A DNA stretch of 64,000 nt from Arctopsyche grandis. Its lineage: Eukaryota; Arthropoda; Insecta; Trichoptera; Hydropsychidae. Made by a program: the position numbers and the translations under genes. The DNA is taken from the NCBI RefSeq assembly GCF_051622035.1, contig NC_135364.1, forward strand, positions 22,533,001 through 22,597,000, given 5' to 3'. Under the pieces are notes generated by a model, which ran no database searches, was not told where the DNA came from, and saw only the letters and a program-made list of their open reading frames with translations. This document shows positions 34,967 through 47,500 of this stretch, one piece after another (the first letter of the stretch is position 1; every line of letters begins with the position of its first letter).

Positions 34967-35701
34967 TTACTGTTCAACATCCTCTATCAATCTGCAGACA
35001 CCTTCATGATCTCTATACAGATCTGGACCACATTGTTCCATCGCACCCAAAAGTGTCAACCCACTGTCTCTGTTTACCCTGGTGATGCTGTCGTTGCTGG
35101 CTTCAGACAATGGCTCGATCACATCAGTGACAGTCTCTTCGTCGACAGAGTCACTTTCAACCGATAAGTTATCACTGAGGTTCACGACCTCAACTACCCT
35201 CGCGTCTCTCTCCGTCATGTATCTATTGTTTTTCACTGCAACAACGTTTGGAACGGGACTTTCGTCGGAAGACAATACCAGCAATGGAGAAACGGCTGAC
35301 TTCGTCTGTGGAACGATCACTTCAGATTTGGATTCGATGGGATACAACTGGGCTAAGTTGGATTTCGCTTGGCTGATGTCCACATGATATGGGGTCTTGG
35401 GTTCTAGGAAAGGTTCAGCAACCCTAGCGTCGATCTTTTCAGGTTCTTGATCGTCGATCTGCTCCGAGTCTATAGTTTGTGTACGTCTGTTGAAGTTCTT
35501 CATTGATTTTCTACCTTGTAAGGTTTTCGAAAGAGCGTCCAAAAGAAGAGACCCTCCTTCCATTTTGGGGATGACTGCTATGACCACAAAGTTCTGTAGA
35601 TCTGCTCTGACGTTAACACTTCCATCTTGCCTTTGATCGTAGGTCGCTGGAGCTGCTGATGTTAAAGCAATAGTGAACAGAAAAGCACAGAGAGACTTCA
35701 T
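34967..35701 (-). CDS. Secreted protein with YDQRQDG motif, 244 aa
   Basis: A single uninterrupted frame. MKSLCAFLFTIALTSAA is a signal peptide (cleavage near residue 17), followed at once by PATYDQRQDGSVNVRADLQN, hydrophobic FVVIAVIP, and LLLDALSKTLQG. The middle is acidic and low-complexity. The C-terminus has two cysteines in CGPDLYRDHEGVCRLIEDVE, enough for one disulphide. The N-terminal motif pairs it with the gene at 31.6 kb, which points toward it. The two are likely old tandem or inverted duplicates that have diverged outside the motif. The role is unknown. Coding appears intact, with no intron in view. Confidence 0.75.
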   Translation of the reverse strand: MKSLCAFLFTIALTSAAPATYDQRQDGSVNVRADLQNFVVIAVIPKMEGGSLLLDALSKTLQGRKSMKNFNRRTQTIDSEQIDDQEPEKIDARVAEPFLEPKTPYHVDISQAKSNLAQLYPIESKSEVIVPQTKSAVSPLLVLSSDESPVPNVVAVKNNRYMTERDARVVEVVNLSDNLSVESDSVDEETVTDVIEPLSEASNDSITRVNRDSGLTLLGAMEQCGPDLYRDHEGVCRLIEDVEQ

Positions 35702-36868
35702 GATTGCTGGTGAAGAAGTTTGCTGCTTGAGATCAGCGAATCGACTGATCCTGTTTGCTGTTTTACGGATGTTTTGGGAAGCTCATATACTGTTATACGT
35801 AAATAGACTTGCTCGCGTTCTGTTGTACACAACGTTGGATGTGCGTCACTCACTAAATATGTAAATGCATTTTACAATTTTGTTTACCAATTTGATTCAA
35901 TAGGGCAAACTTTCTAAATAATCAGTAACAATGTCACACTAGAAAAGTCAGCACTTATGAAACAAATATGATCAATTTCGATGTGTATATATATGTTCAT
36001 AGATAGTATAGGTAAATACATACATATACGCGACCTTCTCCTGGTATTTTTATAAGTATAGTATATAGTTTTTTGTATCGTTTATATTATCTTATCTAGC
36101 CATTCGAAGGTGTAAAAAATCTTTAGTAGATTTCGCGTTATTATTAAAAATATATAAATGAAACACCTCGACAATGATACACCCTTCAGTTTCGTTGACC
36201 GAGAATGGTCAAGCAATAACGGGAAGTCGAGTCTTGCACCTCCAATCAAGACAGATAAAAAGATACCAGCTCGAGCTACTTCGAGATGAGGACGTGTCGT
36301 GAAGAAGGATATTGCATGTTCTGTGCCAATTCAATACGAAATATACTGTTATGATGTGCATACATATGTATATGTATGTGTATATGTACCTATAACAATT
36401 ACAGCATTTATCTTGAATTTAGGGCGAGTGAGATGATATGCAACTAACAAAACGACAGTGCAAAAGTGCAACATACTTTTTTTGATAAGAAGGTCACGGT
36501 AAATTGTTATAGTGATCTTTACAATTGCTCTGATTGGTCAAGTCGTGAGCCACGGACAGCTTTTAATTTAAAATTTAAATTTTATTGTATATATACGTAT
36601 ATGTATAGTGCACATATTATTTATGATATACATACATACATATACTACGCGTACATATAGCAAAAGTAAACAATGCGATATATTGTTATATCAAATCAAA
36701 GAAATATATAATAGTATACATATATACGAAAATTTGGTGTAAAATTTAGTTTTTTTTATAATTCAGACAAAAATAAAATTTTAGTTTATCCTTTGTGTTA
36801 TATCATTATCAAGATACGATTACCTGATAATAATCATATTAAATGCTGTAAGTACATATATTTGTACT
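35702..36868. other. Upstream region of the 244-aa secreted protein gene and non-coding sequence
   Basis: The first 150 bp should hold the promoter of the minus-strand gene; I cannot fix a start site. The rest is AT-rich without recognised features. Confidence 0.4.
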
Positions 36869-37050
36869 AAGCAGTGGCGTGAGTTGAAATTCTCCCTATT
36901 TTTGTCTCACAGCCTTACTTGCGTAAGTATGTAAGATACAAGGTAGGGTTGTCAGGCATCCCGATTAATCGGGATTGTCACCAGTTTTAAGGCTCATATC
37001 CCGGTGTCCCTAACAAAGCTCTCGGGACGCCCAAATGTCCCGGTTTACTA
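36869..37050. repeat. Two abutting transposon fragments
   Basis: 36873-36950 begins CAGTGGCGTGAGTTGAAATTC, like the MITE end at 40613. From 36951, TAGGGTTGTCAGGCATCCC ... TCGGGACGCCCAAATGTCCC matches the TCCCGG repeat at 15.1 kb. Confidence 0.45.
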
Positions 37051-38380
37051 CTTTTTAAATTCCTACAGAATTTTTTAACTTAGTAAAAAATATATAACAT
37101 AAACTATGAAAAAAAGTCGATGACAGATGAAAGAAATAGACTATCTTTGGATACTGTTGAAAGTATTCTAAAATGCATTGAAAACTATGATTTAAATTGT
37201 TGCCAAATGTATGATTATCTAATTACAAACAAAATACTCTTGCAAAAGGCTAATTCTAATGAAATGTATAAAAAATATAGATTTTAGAAACCTATTTATT
37301 AAAAAAATTGTATTTTTTGTTTGTATTATTTGTATTTTTTTTTTTAATTTAGATGTTTAATTTAATTTTGCTTTTTAATTTAGCTTTTGTTCCTATTCGT
37401 TGGTATATATTTTCAATTGTTTTAAAATTCAATTTGTTATGACTGCTTTTGTTCCTATTAAAGTAATTAATATAATTAAATTATATGCCTCCAGCCAACG
37501 ATTTATCTCTACGAAAATTTCTAAAAAGTGGGTTTTTTCATATATCTATTTTTATGTTATTTAAAAAAAATAAAAGCTTAATATTATTTCAGTTCAATTT
37601 GGTAAATTATGATGTTTTGACTGATTAATGAGAATTCCCACTATAGAAACTCTATAAAGCCCGCCACGCTCACAACGCCTATTTTTATAGTCGTAGCCCT
37701 CCTTTCATAAAATTATTTTTAAAGGTTTTTTTGATGTTTCTGTCATTGTTTTTAAAATACAGGTCGTTAAGATCTGCTTTGGGTTGAATACAAAAATACC
37801 GAAAAAAATTAAGAATTTTTGGAAATATAAGCAGGCCAAAATGTCATATTATAACGTAAAATGTCATGTTATACGTCAAAATATTCATAATAATGAAAAT
37901 GCCCAAATTAAAAAATATATGTATGTTAAAAATTTGGGCCCTACGGCTAAGGGGGAGGGCGCGTCAAAGTGAAACTACGGTGTTGTGTAGATACGCTTTT
38001 TAATTTGACGGGCGGGGAGGAAATTAAATGGAATCTACCAACAATGCTCGAATCGGTGGCAGATCGCAGGATAGCAACCCTGGTTTAACCATGTCGTAGG
38101 GTTCCCACCTGATTTTATTTTTATTTTTTCGTATATGCCATATTAACATGATTACTTTGGCCTAAATGGCATGATTTTCATGCTAAAATTGACACTATTT
38201 AAAGGTCAACAAATTCGACCCTTAAAGCCCTCAACATGTGCCCCCCTCCCCCCAACAAATACATTCTGAGAGATCCTTCCGACGGAGAGCAAGACGGTTG
38301 TTTGACAACCGTCTTGGATTTACACTATGGCCAGCTGTATGTACATGTACAAATCCATATATATTACACAATATAGGTAT
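37051..38380. other. Non-coding stretch
   Basis: No conserved coding sequence. Short open frames here look random. Confidence 0.5.
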
Positions 38381-38384
38381 AAAT

Positions 38385-38836
38385 ATGTACGCAGGGAAGG
38401 TGTGTTGACCAGTGTACCAGTTTATAGAAACACGTGTGTGCTTGGAAGAATATCTCTATTGTTCAATTGATACAGGTGTGTTTGTAAATGCGACGAAGGA
38501 GGTAGTTCCTCGACTAGATACAGGCGTGTTTGTAGCGGACAGGATGAACCCCTGTAGCTCACTGCTTGTATGGCGAAGAGGTAGTTCCTTGACTTTGGAG
38601 GAGTGGGCAGGCTGAATTCCTGGCATCTGGCAGGGTTGATGCGCTGGTTTATATATTGGTTGATTTTTCAACGCGTAGCTTAGCTAGTGAGATCATGTTC
38701 TGGATGATTCCCACTGGCTCGAGGTTATCCCTTGTGCAACTGTGCCTCAAGGTTTGGTTGATGCGTATATGTGTGATGAGGTCATGTCGGTCATGTCACC
38801 TCAAATCTGGATCGTCGAAGTTGTGATATATTCCTA
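38385..38836 (-). mobile_element. LTR fossil, antisense
   Basis: It is related to the solo LTR at 42901-43565 (both carry GATACAGGTGTGTTTGTA-type and CAACGCGTAGCTTAG-type blocks in the same order). No coding region accompanies it. Boundaries are approximate and the copy is diverged, so it is old. Confidence 0.5.
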
Positions 38837-38907
38837 TAAATAAATAAATTAAATCGCACGCATATGTTTACTTGCAACAATCGGACCAGCGGAATTTGAG
38901 AAAGTGG

Positions 38908-40084
38908 TGTAGGAATACAATACAGCTTGTACGAGCTTTCAGCAAAGCCAAAGCAATCATCTATTCGCTCCAGATAAACAAACCTTGAGTTCAAGGGAAC
39001 AACCGAAATACTTCGTCCAGCTTAACGATAAAAGTGATTCGGTTCGCTCCAGATAAACAAACCTTGAGTTCAAGGGAACAACCGAAATAGCATAAATCCT
39101 ATTACCCCAAAAAACACAAGGCACGCGACCACACAAAGGATATCCTTGAGCCTGGAAGAATCTTCGAGAACGAGGTGACATTACCTCACCCATATCCAGA
39201 CCACCGATAAAGGCGATTCGACTCGCTCCAGATAAACAATCATCAAGCAACCTTGTGGCACACCCACACAAAGGAAACCCTTGAACCCGGAGGAATCCCC
39301 GAGAACAAGATGACATCACCGTACCCATATATAAACCAGTACAGCAGCCACAGACGGCAGTTCAGTCAGGCTTTCCTCTGAAGCAGGCAACTAGCCCACT
39401 TCCCCGTGAATTTTCTGTACTGACAATAAACTTGTATACTGAAGAAAATAAATTTCCTCTGTTATTTTATTTATTTTATTTTATTTTTTATTGTTACAAT
39501 CAATATACACTCGTCATTACAGATCGCTCCAATGCGACAATACGGGTGTACGATAACGAAATACAGAATACATAAACAATCAGAAATCATAAATACAATC
39601 ATATCTATGCAATCAGAATATATATCATATAACAATATATATTCTGATTAATTATTAATCAGAAACAATAATCATAGAGACATCTATGGATTGTTTTTTA
39701 GATTTTTTTTTTGTGTACAATTTTTATACATATAATAAATATGAAATTATAGAGATGTCTATAGAGATATCTATAGATTTCAGATTACTGTGCATAATTA
39801 TTACAAATTATACACACACAGATTTTTGTGACATCAGGAAAATGATTTAATACCAATTTTTCAGGAACCGTTTCAGCAATGATCAGATAAAATTGGCAAT
39901 CTCTGATATAGAAATGATCGATTTGGAGTCACAAAATCCCCAAATCTAACCAGCAGTTTGATGAATCGAACCTTGGTTCTCAGTGGTGCTAATTATATAC
40001 GCTACCATTAAGCCAAACTGCTGGTTATCTACAACGAGTTTCCATAGGCTGGGTTACGGTCACAACACAACCTCCCATCCTATA
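38908..40084 (+). mobile_element. Solo LTR with a SINE inserted in it
   Basis: It begins TGTAGGAATAC and ends CATCCTATA, flanked by the 4-bp duplication GTGG (38904-38907 and 40085-40088). Promoter-like TATATAAA is at 39329-39336 and AATAAA near its 3' part. A SINE occupies about 39464-40022. LTR family related to that at 42.9 kb. No internal region, so a solo LTR. Confidence 0.65.
39464..40022 (-). mobile_element. SINE inserted in the solo LTR
   Basis: Minus-strand head: CAGCAGTTTGGCTTAATGG (A-box region) and GGTTCGATTC (B-box), then ATCGATCATTTCTATATC, then the 3' part with CGCATTGGAGCGATCTG and AAAATAAAAT. GTTAT flanks both sides (39459-39463, 40023-40027) as a short target duplication. 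Confidence 0.65.
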
Positions 40085-40612
40085 GTGGTAAAGTAGAACC
40101 GTCACAACGATTAAGTTATTGATTGAAAAACTCTATCGGGAGACGTTCGATCTGGATTTAAAATCGTAATCATTGGTGCATGCTATACAGTCAATACGGC
40201 TCATGATTCTAGTATCGTCGATTTTAAAACAGCTAATTATCACGATACTAATCTATTATACTATCAATGCGGATCTTGATACGCGTGAAACTGTTAATAA
40301 TATTGAAAGTGTGGCATTCCTCAAGGAGAAAATCGAATAAATTTTTCGATTCCGGACAGGACTTAAATCCACTAGTAAACAGCCGCTTGACTAATGAGAA
40401 CTCATTAAAATATATAAAAAGAGTGAGCTGTAGGTCTACAGGCGTATGCTAAAGATCCCGTGGACCAAAAAAGCATCAAATGAAGCTGTCCTCGGTATGA
40501 TAGGGAGGGGCAGGGTACTTGTTTATGGGTGACCGTCACAGCACCGAATGTTAAAAAGTCGAAAATGTTCGTTTACCATGCATACATATGAAAAACGGTT
40601 AGTATACATATC

Positions 40613-40780
40613 AGTGGCGTGAGGTAAAAGTCTCTCTCCCCCCGTCGTACATCCTCACTTAATTTGCGCTAGCAGGATACAACAGGAACAAGAGGAACAG
40701 GCTTTTTCTCCCGTATTCTGCGCGCGCACATTAAGCAAGGCTGTGTGACAAAAAGAGAGATAATTTCACCGTATGCCACT
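40613..40780 (+). mobile_element. MITE with CAGTGGCGTG ends
   Basis: It begins CAGTGGCGTGAGGTAAAAG and ends ATTTCACCGTATGCCACT. It contains GGAACAAGAGGAACAGGC and CCCGTATTCTGCGCGCGCAC. Related, interrupted sequence lies at 42845-43735. End sequence suggests hAT, not proved. Confidence 0.5.
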
Positions 40781-42668
<1,888 letters not shown>

Positions 42669-42672
42669 TTTT

Positions 42673-42844
42673 TACCGTTTACCATGCACCCTTTTTTTTT
42701 TTGATCTTTCGACTTAAGAACTGGGTCTACGTGACGAGACAGAATGTTAAATTACAGAAAACACAAATATCGGAAGGCAAAGATCGAAAATCGAAAGATC
42801 TTAAGTCGAAAGATCAAAAAAAAAATGGTGCATGGTAAACGGTA
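42673..42844. mobile_element. MITE with TACCGTTTACCATGC ends
   Basis: TACCGTTTACCATGCACC at the left is inverted at the right (GGTGCATGGTAAACGGTA). Inside, GATCTTTCGACTTAAG is inverted as CTTAAGTCGAAAGATC. Terminal repeats are about 45 bp. A half copy lies at 43755-43840. Confidence 0.65.
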
Positions 42845-42900
42845 CATACTCACTTAATTTGCGCGAGCAAGATACAACAGGAACAAGAGGAACATACTTT

Positions 42901-43565
42901 TATAGGGGGGTTGGTTGAAGGTTTTGGACCGTTTCCCAGCCTATGGAAATTCAGTTGAATTTTGAAGAGGATCTTTATTACTCGATTAATACAGGTGTAT
43001 TTGTATGTACAGTGAAGTAGGTAAAGGATTCACTGGAACGAGCTAGGTCGAGTTCCTGAAGCTCACTGGCATCTGGGGACGATGCACTGGTTTATAAAGG
43101 TGTTGCTTGAGCAACGCGTAGCTGGGCTGGGGAGATCACGTTCTGGAAGATTCCGACGGGGTCGAGGTCTTCCTTTGTGTTCTATTATGGAGGATGAACG
43201 AATGAGACGACTGGCATGTTAATGCACGTGTTTATTATATGACAGCTGAAGACAGAGTGAGTAGTGGCTCTCCGAACCCAGCCGGGTTGGTCCCCACTCG
43301 CAGGAAGGCAACCAAACTCGACCATGTCGTATAAGCGAGCCGCCACACTATGTTTGATGCGTAGGTGCGTAGCTCCTTGGGATTTCCCGTGTACTCGTGA
43401 TTACGTATCTGGAGCGAGTCGAATCGCCTTTATGGGTAAGCTGGATGAAGTATTTCGGCCACGGCTAACTTTTGTGTACGAGAAGAGGACGCGATGATGT
43501 CATTTGTACAGATTAAGTTCGATGAGGGAAATAGGTGATATCACAAGTCGTGCTATATCTCTACA
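42901..43565 (-). mobile_element. Solo LTR, antisense, with a second solo LTR nested inside
   Basis: On the minus strand it begins TGTAGAGATATAGC and ends CCCCCCTATA. CTTT flanks both sides (42897-42900, 43566-43569). It belongs to the same LTR family as 38.4-40.1 kb. The nested LTR is at 43186-43347. Confidence 0.7.
43186..43347 (-). mobile_element. Solo LTR nested in a solo LTR
   Basis: A 162-bp LTR (minus-strand start TGTGGCGGCTCGC, end CCTCCATA) flanked by the duplication CTAT (43182-43185, 43348-43351). It is related to the copy at 29737-29898. Confidence 0.7.
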
Positions 43566-44079
43566 CTTTTCCTCCCGTATTCTGCGCGCGCACGTTAATA
43601 CGGGAGGAAAAGCCCGTTCCTCTTGTTCCTGTTGTATCCTGCTCGCGCAAATTAAGTGAGTATGTACCGTTTACCATGCACCATTAAACTAGGCTGTATG
43701 ACAAAAAGAGAGATAATTTCACCGCATGCCACTGATATATATTATATAAACATAGTACCGTTTACCATGCACCCTTTTTTTTTTTTTGATCTTTCGACTT
43801 AAGATCTTTGCCTTCCGATATTTGCGTTTTCGAGCTTTTCACTTTCGGTCCCGTGAGGTAGACCTTGTTTATGTCATAAAGCGGAGAAAGGTGGAGTACC
43901 TCTGACACGTGATACGGGGTACAAAATATGAATTTCTCCGTTTGATAACAATGGAAAAAATAGAAAGTAGAAAATGGATTGGCAGTAAAAAGTTGTCTTG
44001 CCTTCGAAACATACGCATGTGGACCGATATGAGCACCGAGGACCGATATGAGTACCGAAGACCGATGCGGATATCTTCA

Positions 44080-44511
44080 AATAATCAACGAGGCGGCCGC
44101 CAACGTCCGGATGCGAGCAGGGAATTAGAGGAAAAAGAAGAAAAGGAAGAATTTTGTGCAAATTGATGAAACAGTTGGTAGCTTTGATCGACATAGAGTG
44201 ATTGGCTGGAAAGTGCGCAAGTGTGTCAGCGCGTTCGGGTGTTGTCGGCCGAGGACCATCGGCGGATAAACATCGTCGGCGGCTCATCAGCCGCCTCTGC
44301 CCCTCGCTCCCGCCACCCGCACCCCCCCTGCATCCCACACCACATACTTCAGAAAAGATTTCCCATTTTTCACCCCTGTCGTGTCGAGGATGGCTTGCTA
44401 AAATGAGTTCGCTCAAGTGTGACGTTGCTCTGCCTTTTGGCTGTCAGCGCGAGCGCTCCGCCCCGCCCCCAAACCCACCCCCACACCACCCGCCCACCCC
44501 TCGTCTCCGCG
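44080..44511 (+). promoter_or_regulatory. GC-rich, CpG-bearing 5' region of RNF10
   Basis: In an otherwise AT-rich window this stretch has many CG dinucleotides (GAGGCGGCCGCCAACGTCCG, GCGAGCGCTCCGCCCCGCCC) and C-rich runs directly upstream of the RNF10 start codon. It probably holds the promoter and 5' UTR. No TATA box is evident, as expected for a broadly expressed gene. Confidence 0.45.
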
Positions 44512-47500
44512 ATGGAGAAGAAACAGCCCGTCAAGGGGTCCGTCGACTTTAAGCGCACAGGTACGTCACACCCCCACCCACCCAACCACCCAACCACCCA
44601 ACCACCCTTCTGAGCCCCGCTCGCCCGACATCGTGGCCTGGATATGCTGCGCGCCAATTCCATTCACAACAACGGCCATTTTGAATGCATCGACGAACGC
44701 ATCTTCAACCCCATGGCCCATGGCCTCAGCTGATTTTGCGTGTCCGATTTGTGTTGCGCAATAATTGAACAAACATAACCTACATGTTTCAACCGCAATC
44801 TCGCGCCGAAAGCGTGTATTGTCTTCATACGTCACAGATTGTCTTAACTTATATCGATTGTCTTGTTTTCATGTTTGACCTTGATCTTTAGACTCTTACA
44901 TTATGCACGTTTTTATATATCTAATCTCAAATTTGATATTTATTCATTATCTGGATTTAATAGGCTGTTTAATGTCTCGCATGCTCGTCCAATACTGGTT
45001 TTCTTCAAGGCAAGGCCTAATCCTAGGCGAAGACATCTATTAGGGAGTGGACTCGTTGCGACATGTGTAATTGTGTTGTTGTCACTTGCGACATCAAATT
45101 TTATTGACAATCAGCTGTTAGATTAATTCTAATGTTATATTTATTTAACAATACAACCTTGGGAGGTGGAAAAGTCAATAGGCTTAGAGGGCTTGTCACT
45201 CGTTTCAAAATAATGCAATAAGATAACAGTAAACAAAAATAGTATAACTATAATGAATATAGGATCCGGATGTGAAGGATTCCAAGCGAAACGCGCAGAT
45301 TAAGTCAGAAGTATTTATTATAACATGATGTCGTCGGGCTTGTTCTCCAACAAGTGACCATAACAACACGCATCCGGTCTCTCCCATGCATACCACACAC
45401 ATACTTTATCCCTAGTAGTTTGACCAACCACACATACGGCTCGGCTCGTTTAAAAATCATTCCTACATATATGTGTAAAAAGATATGGCAAATATTGAAA
45501 ATAAATAAAGAATATGAAAAATAAATGTACTTGTTTAGTAGTTGGGCTCGCGCTTCACGCTCAAAACTAATTGTTACGCTTTCTACGACATGGCGTTTCG
45601 CACTCGCTTTGACGTCATGCTTCGACGCGTTGTTAATAGATGGTGTAATAACATTGATGTATAATACACTAGATCCGCCCTCACGCTTTATACTGGTCTC
45701 CCTTTTGGCGCATGCAAAATACATGGCGCATGCACAGTTTCTCTCAGTAGGTAGGTAGGTACCGCTGCGTCGTAGGGAAAAAACCTTTTTTTTCCCAACT
45801 TCCCCGCTAGTTAAACCCCGCACCCCTCAGTTAGTGAAGACAAGATCTCGGACCAAAATCACACGTCAGGGCCCATCTAGTGTATTATACGTCAATGTGT
45901 AATAACGTATAATTTTCAAATTTCTTCAGCAAAAACGAAGATAGTTTCAAAGGGGTCACCACTTGTTTCCCGATTTGATAGAACTTACGTTGGAATCGTT
46001 GGAATCTTACGAGATTCGTGGATGCTATTATTTTAAATAAATTGAGACGCATGTATTAATTTCGAGCACGTATTGATTTTATCACTAGAGACATCTGTTG
46101 AGATATTGTTGAAACGTGATGTCGCAGGAAATCGTAATAATTGGTTTTCGAGCGTGAAGCGCCAGCCTCACTACTAAACAAATACCAAAAAATTAAAATA
46201 AAAACTAGTAGGAAGGAAAAACTTCAGAAACCCATTGCGTTTTTTAGGAATGTGTATTAATTTTGAAGAGGTTTGGGTTATTTTTGATTTTTAAAATTTA
46301 TATTTTACCATGGTGCCATTACGGGCTTTGCTCCAAGACGACACCTATGGCAAAATTTGTACATACATACATACGTACTTTATATACATTTATATAACAT
46401 TATTATTATAAATTTGAAATTATATTCTAATAATGGTGAAAATTGAGGATAGGTTGCCAATTTGTTTGGAACCGTTCCAACAATGAAATAATAAATTGAA
46501 TAAATGAGGATAAATTGGGAAACATGTCCGGTCATTAAATCACAGTGGCTTTCACTGACAGATACATGCAAATATTTTTTATCCACAATATTAATCTTGA
46601 CCAAATATTTGAATGTTATTCAAATATTTGGAGCAATGATTTCTTGAATCGTACATATGTAGTTTCTCTTTTTTAATAAAATTAATTGAAAACTTTCTAG
46701 CTTTCTTTTATCAACAAAACAATAAGTTATATATTTTGTTCGTTCGAAAAATTTTATTGCTGTACAGTATAATTAAAAAATTGTTGCATGAAATCTGTCA
46801 CCGAGTTGTCCCCGCAGTGAAATGTCCTAGAATCCTTGGGAAATTATTGGAAACGATCGACCTGGAATCACATACATCTAAGATCTGGCCAGAAACACCA
46901 GGCTAGGGATTGAACCCATGACTCCTCAGTTGATTGCATTATATGCTAACTACTGAGCTATGTATGTTGCTGGGTATATTAGAAAAATAATAAAGTTTGT
47001 ATTAAAATGCGTGAAACCTTCATTTTTCTTTCAATGCTACCTTTAAAGGCTTAGCAGATAGTATTCTTGTTTACTTTGTACATGCAAACGGCTATCGGCG
47101 ATTTCAAGCCTATGGACTTGTCAACAAAACGCTGATCGGCGTTGGTCAGCATTCAAAGGGTTAAGAATCCAATAATTTTGGAGACGATGACAACTCATGG
47201 CCAGTAGTCTCGTTTGTTCGACTTTCCGCCCTCCACTCGTTTTGTCAGATTTTAATTGATTAAACGCAGAGAAATGTTATAATAATAGAAGGGCCCTTAC
47301 GAATAAATAATTGTTGTCAATATTACGCGGTATGTCTCTTTAAATACGCTACAACGCACAGAATACAATTGTATCAATTTACTTTTAAAAATGTATCCCA
47401 TGTTGTTTATTGCGTGTTTTTGAACGTATTGTGCAATTTTTAACGATGCTTGCCCGTCTTGCGAGTAATATAAACAAACAGAGAAGTTTTTATCGGACAT

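Larger units (their letters stand above)
42845..43735. mobile_element. CAGTGGCGTG-family MITE interrupted by a nested LTR
   Basis: Flanks of the solo LTR (GGAACAAGAGGAACATACTTT on the left, TCCTCCCGTATTCTGCGCGCGC on the right) match the uninterrupted sequence at 40688-40730. The right part ends ATTTCACCGCATGCCACTG. Confidence 0.5.

Noticed and set aside
43874-44416. 180-codon minus-strand frame upstream of RNF10
   Set aside because: It is an open frame in GC-rich promoter sequence, without recognisable domains and antisense to the 5' region.
45305-45823. 172-codon minus-strand frame in RNF10 intron 1
   Set aside because: It overlaps the inverted-repeat MITE, has no domain, and composition is not coding-like.
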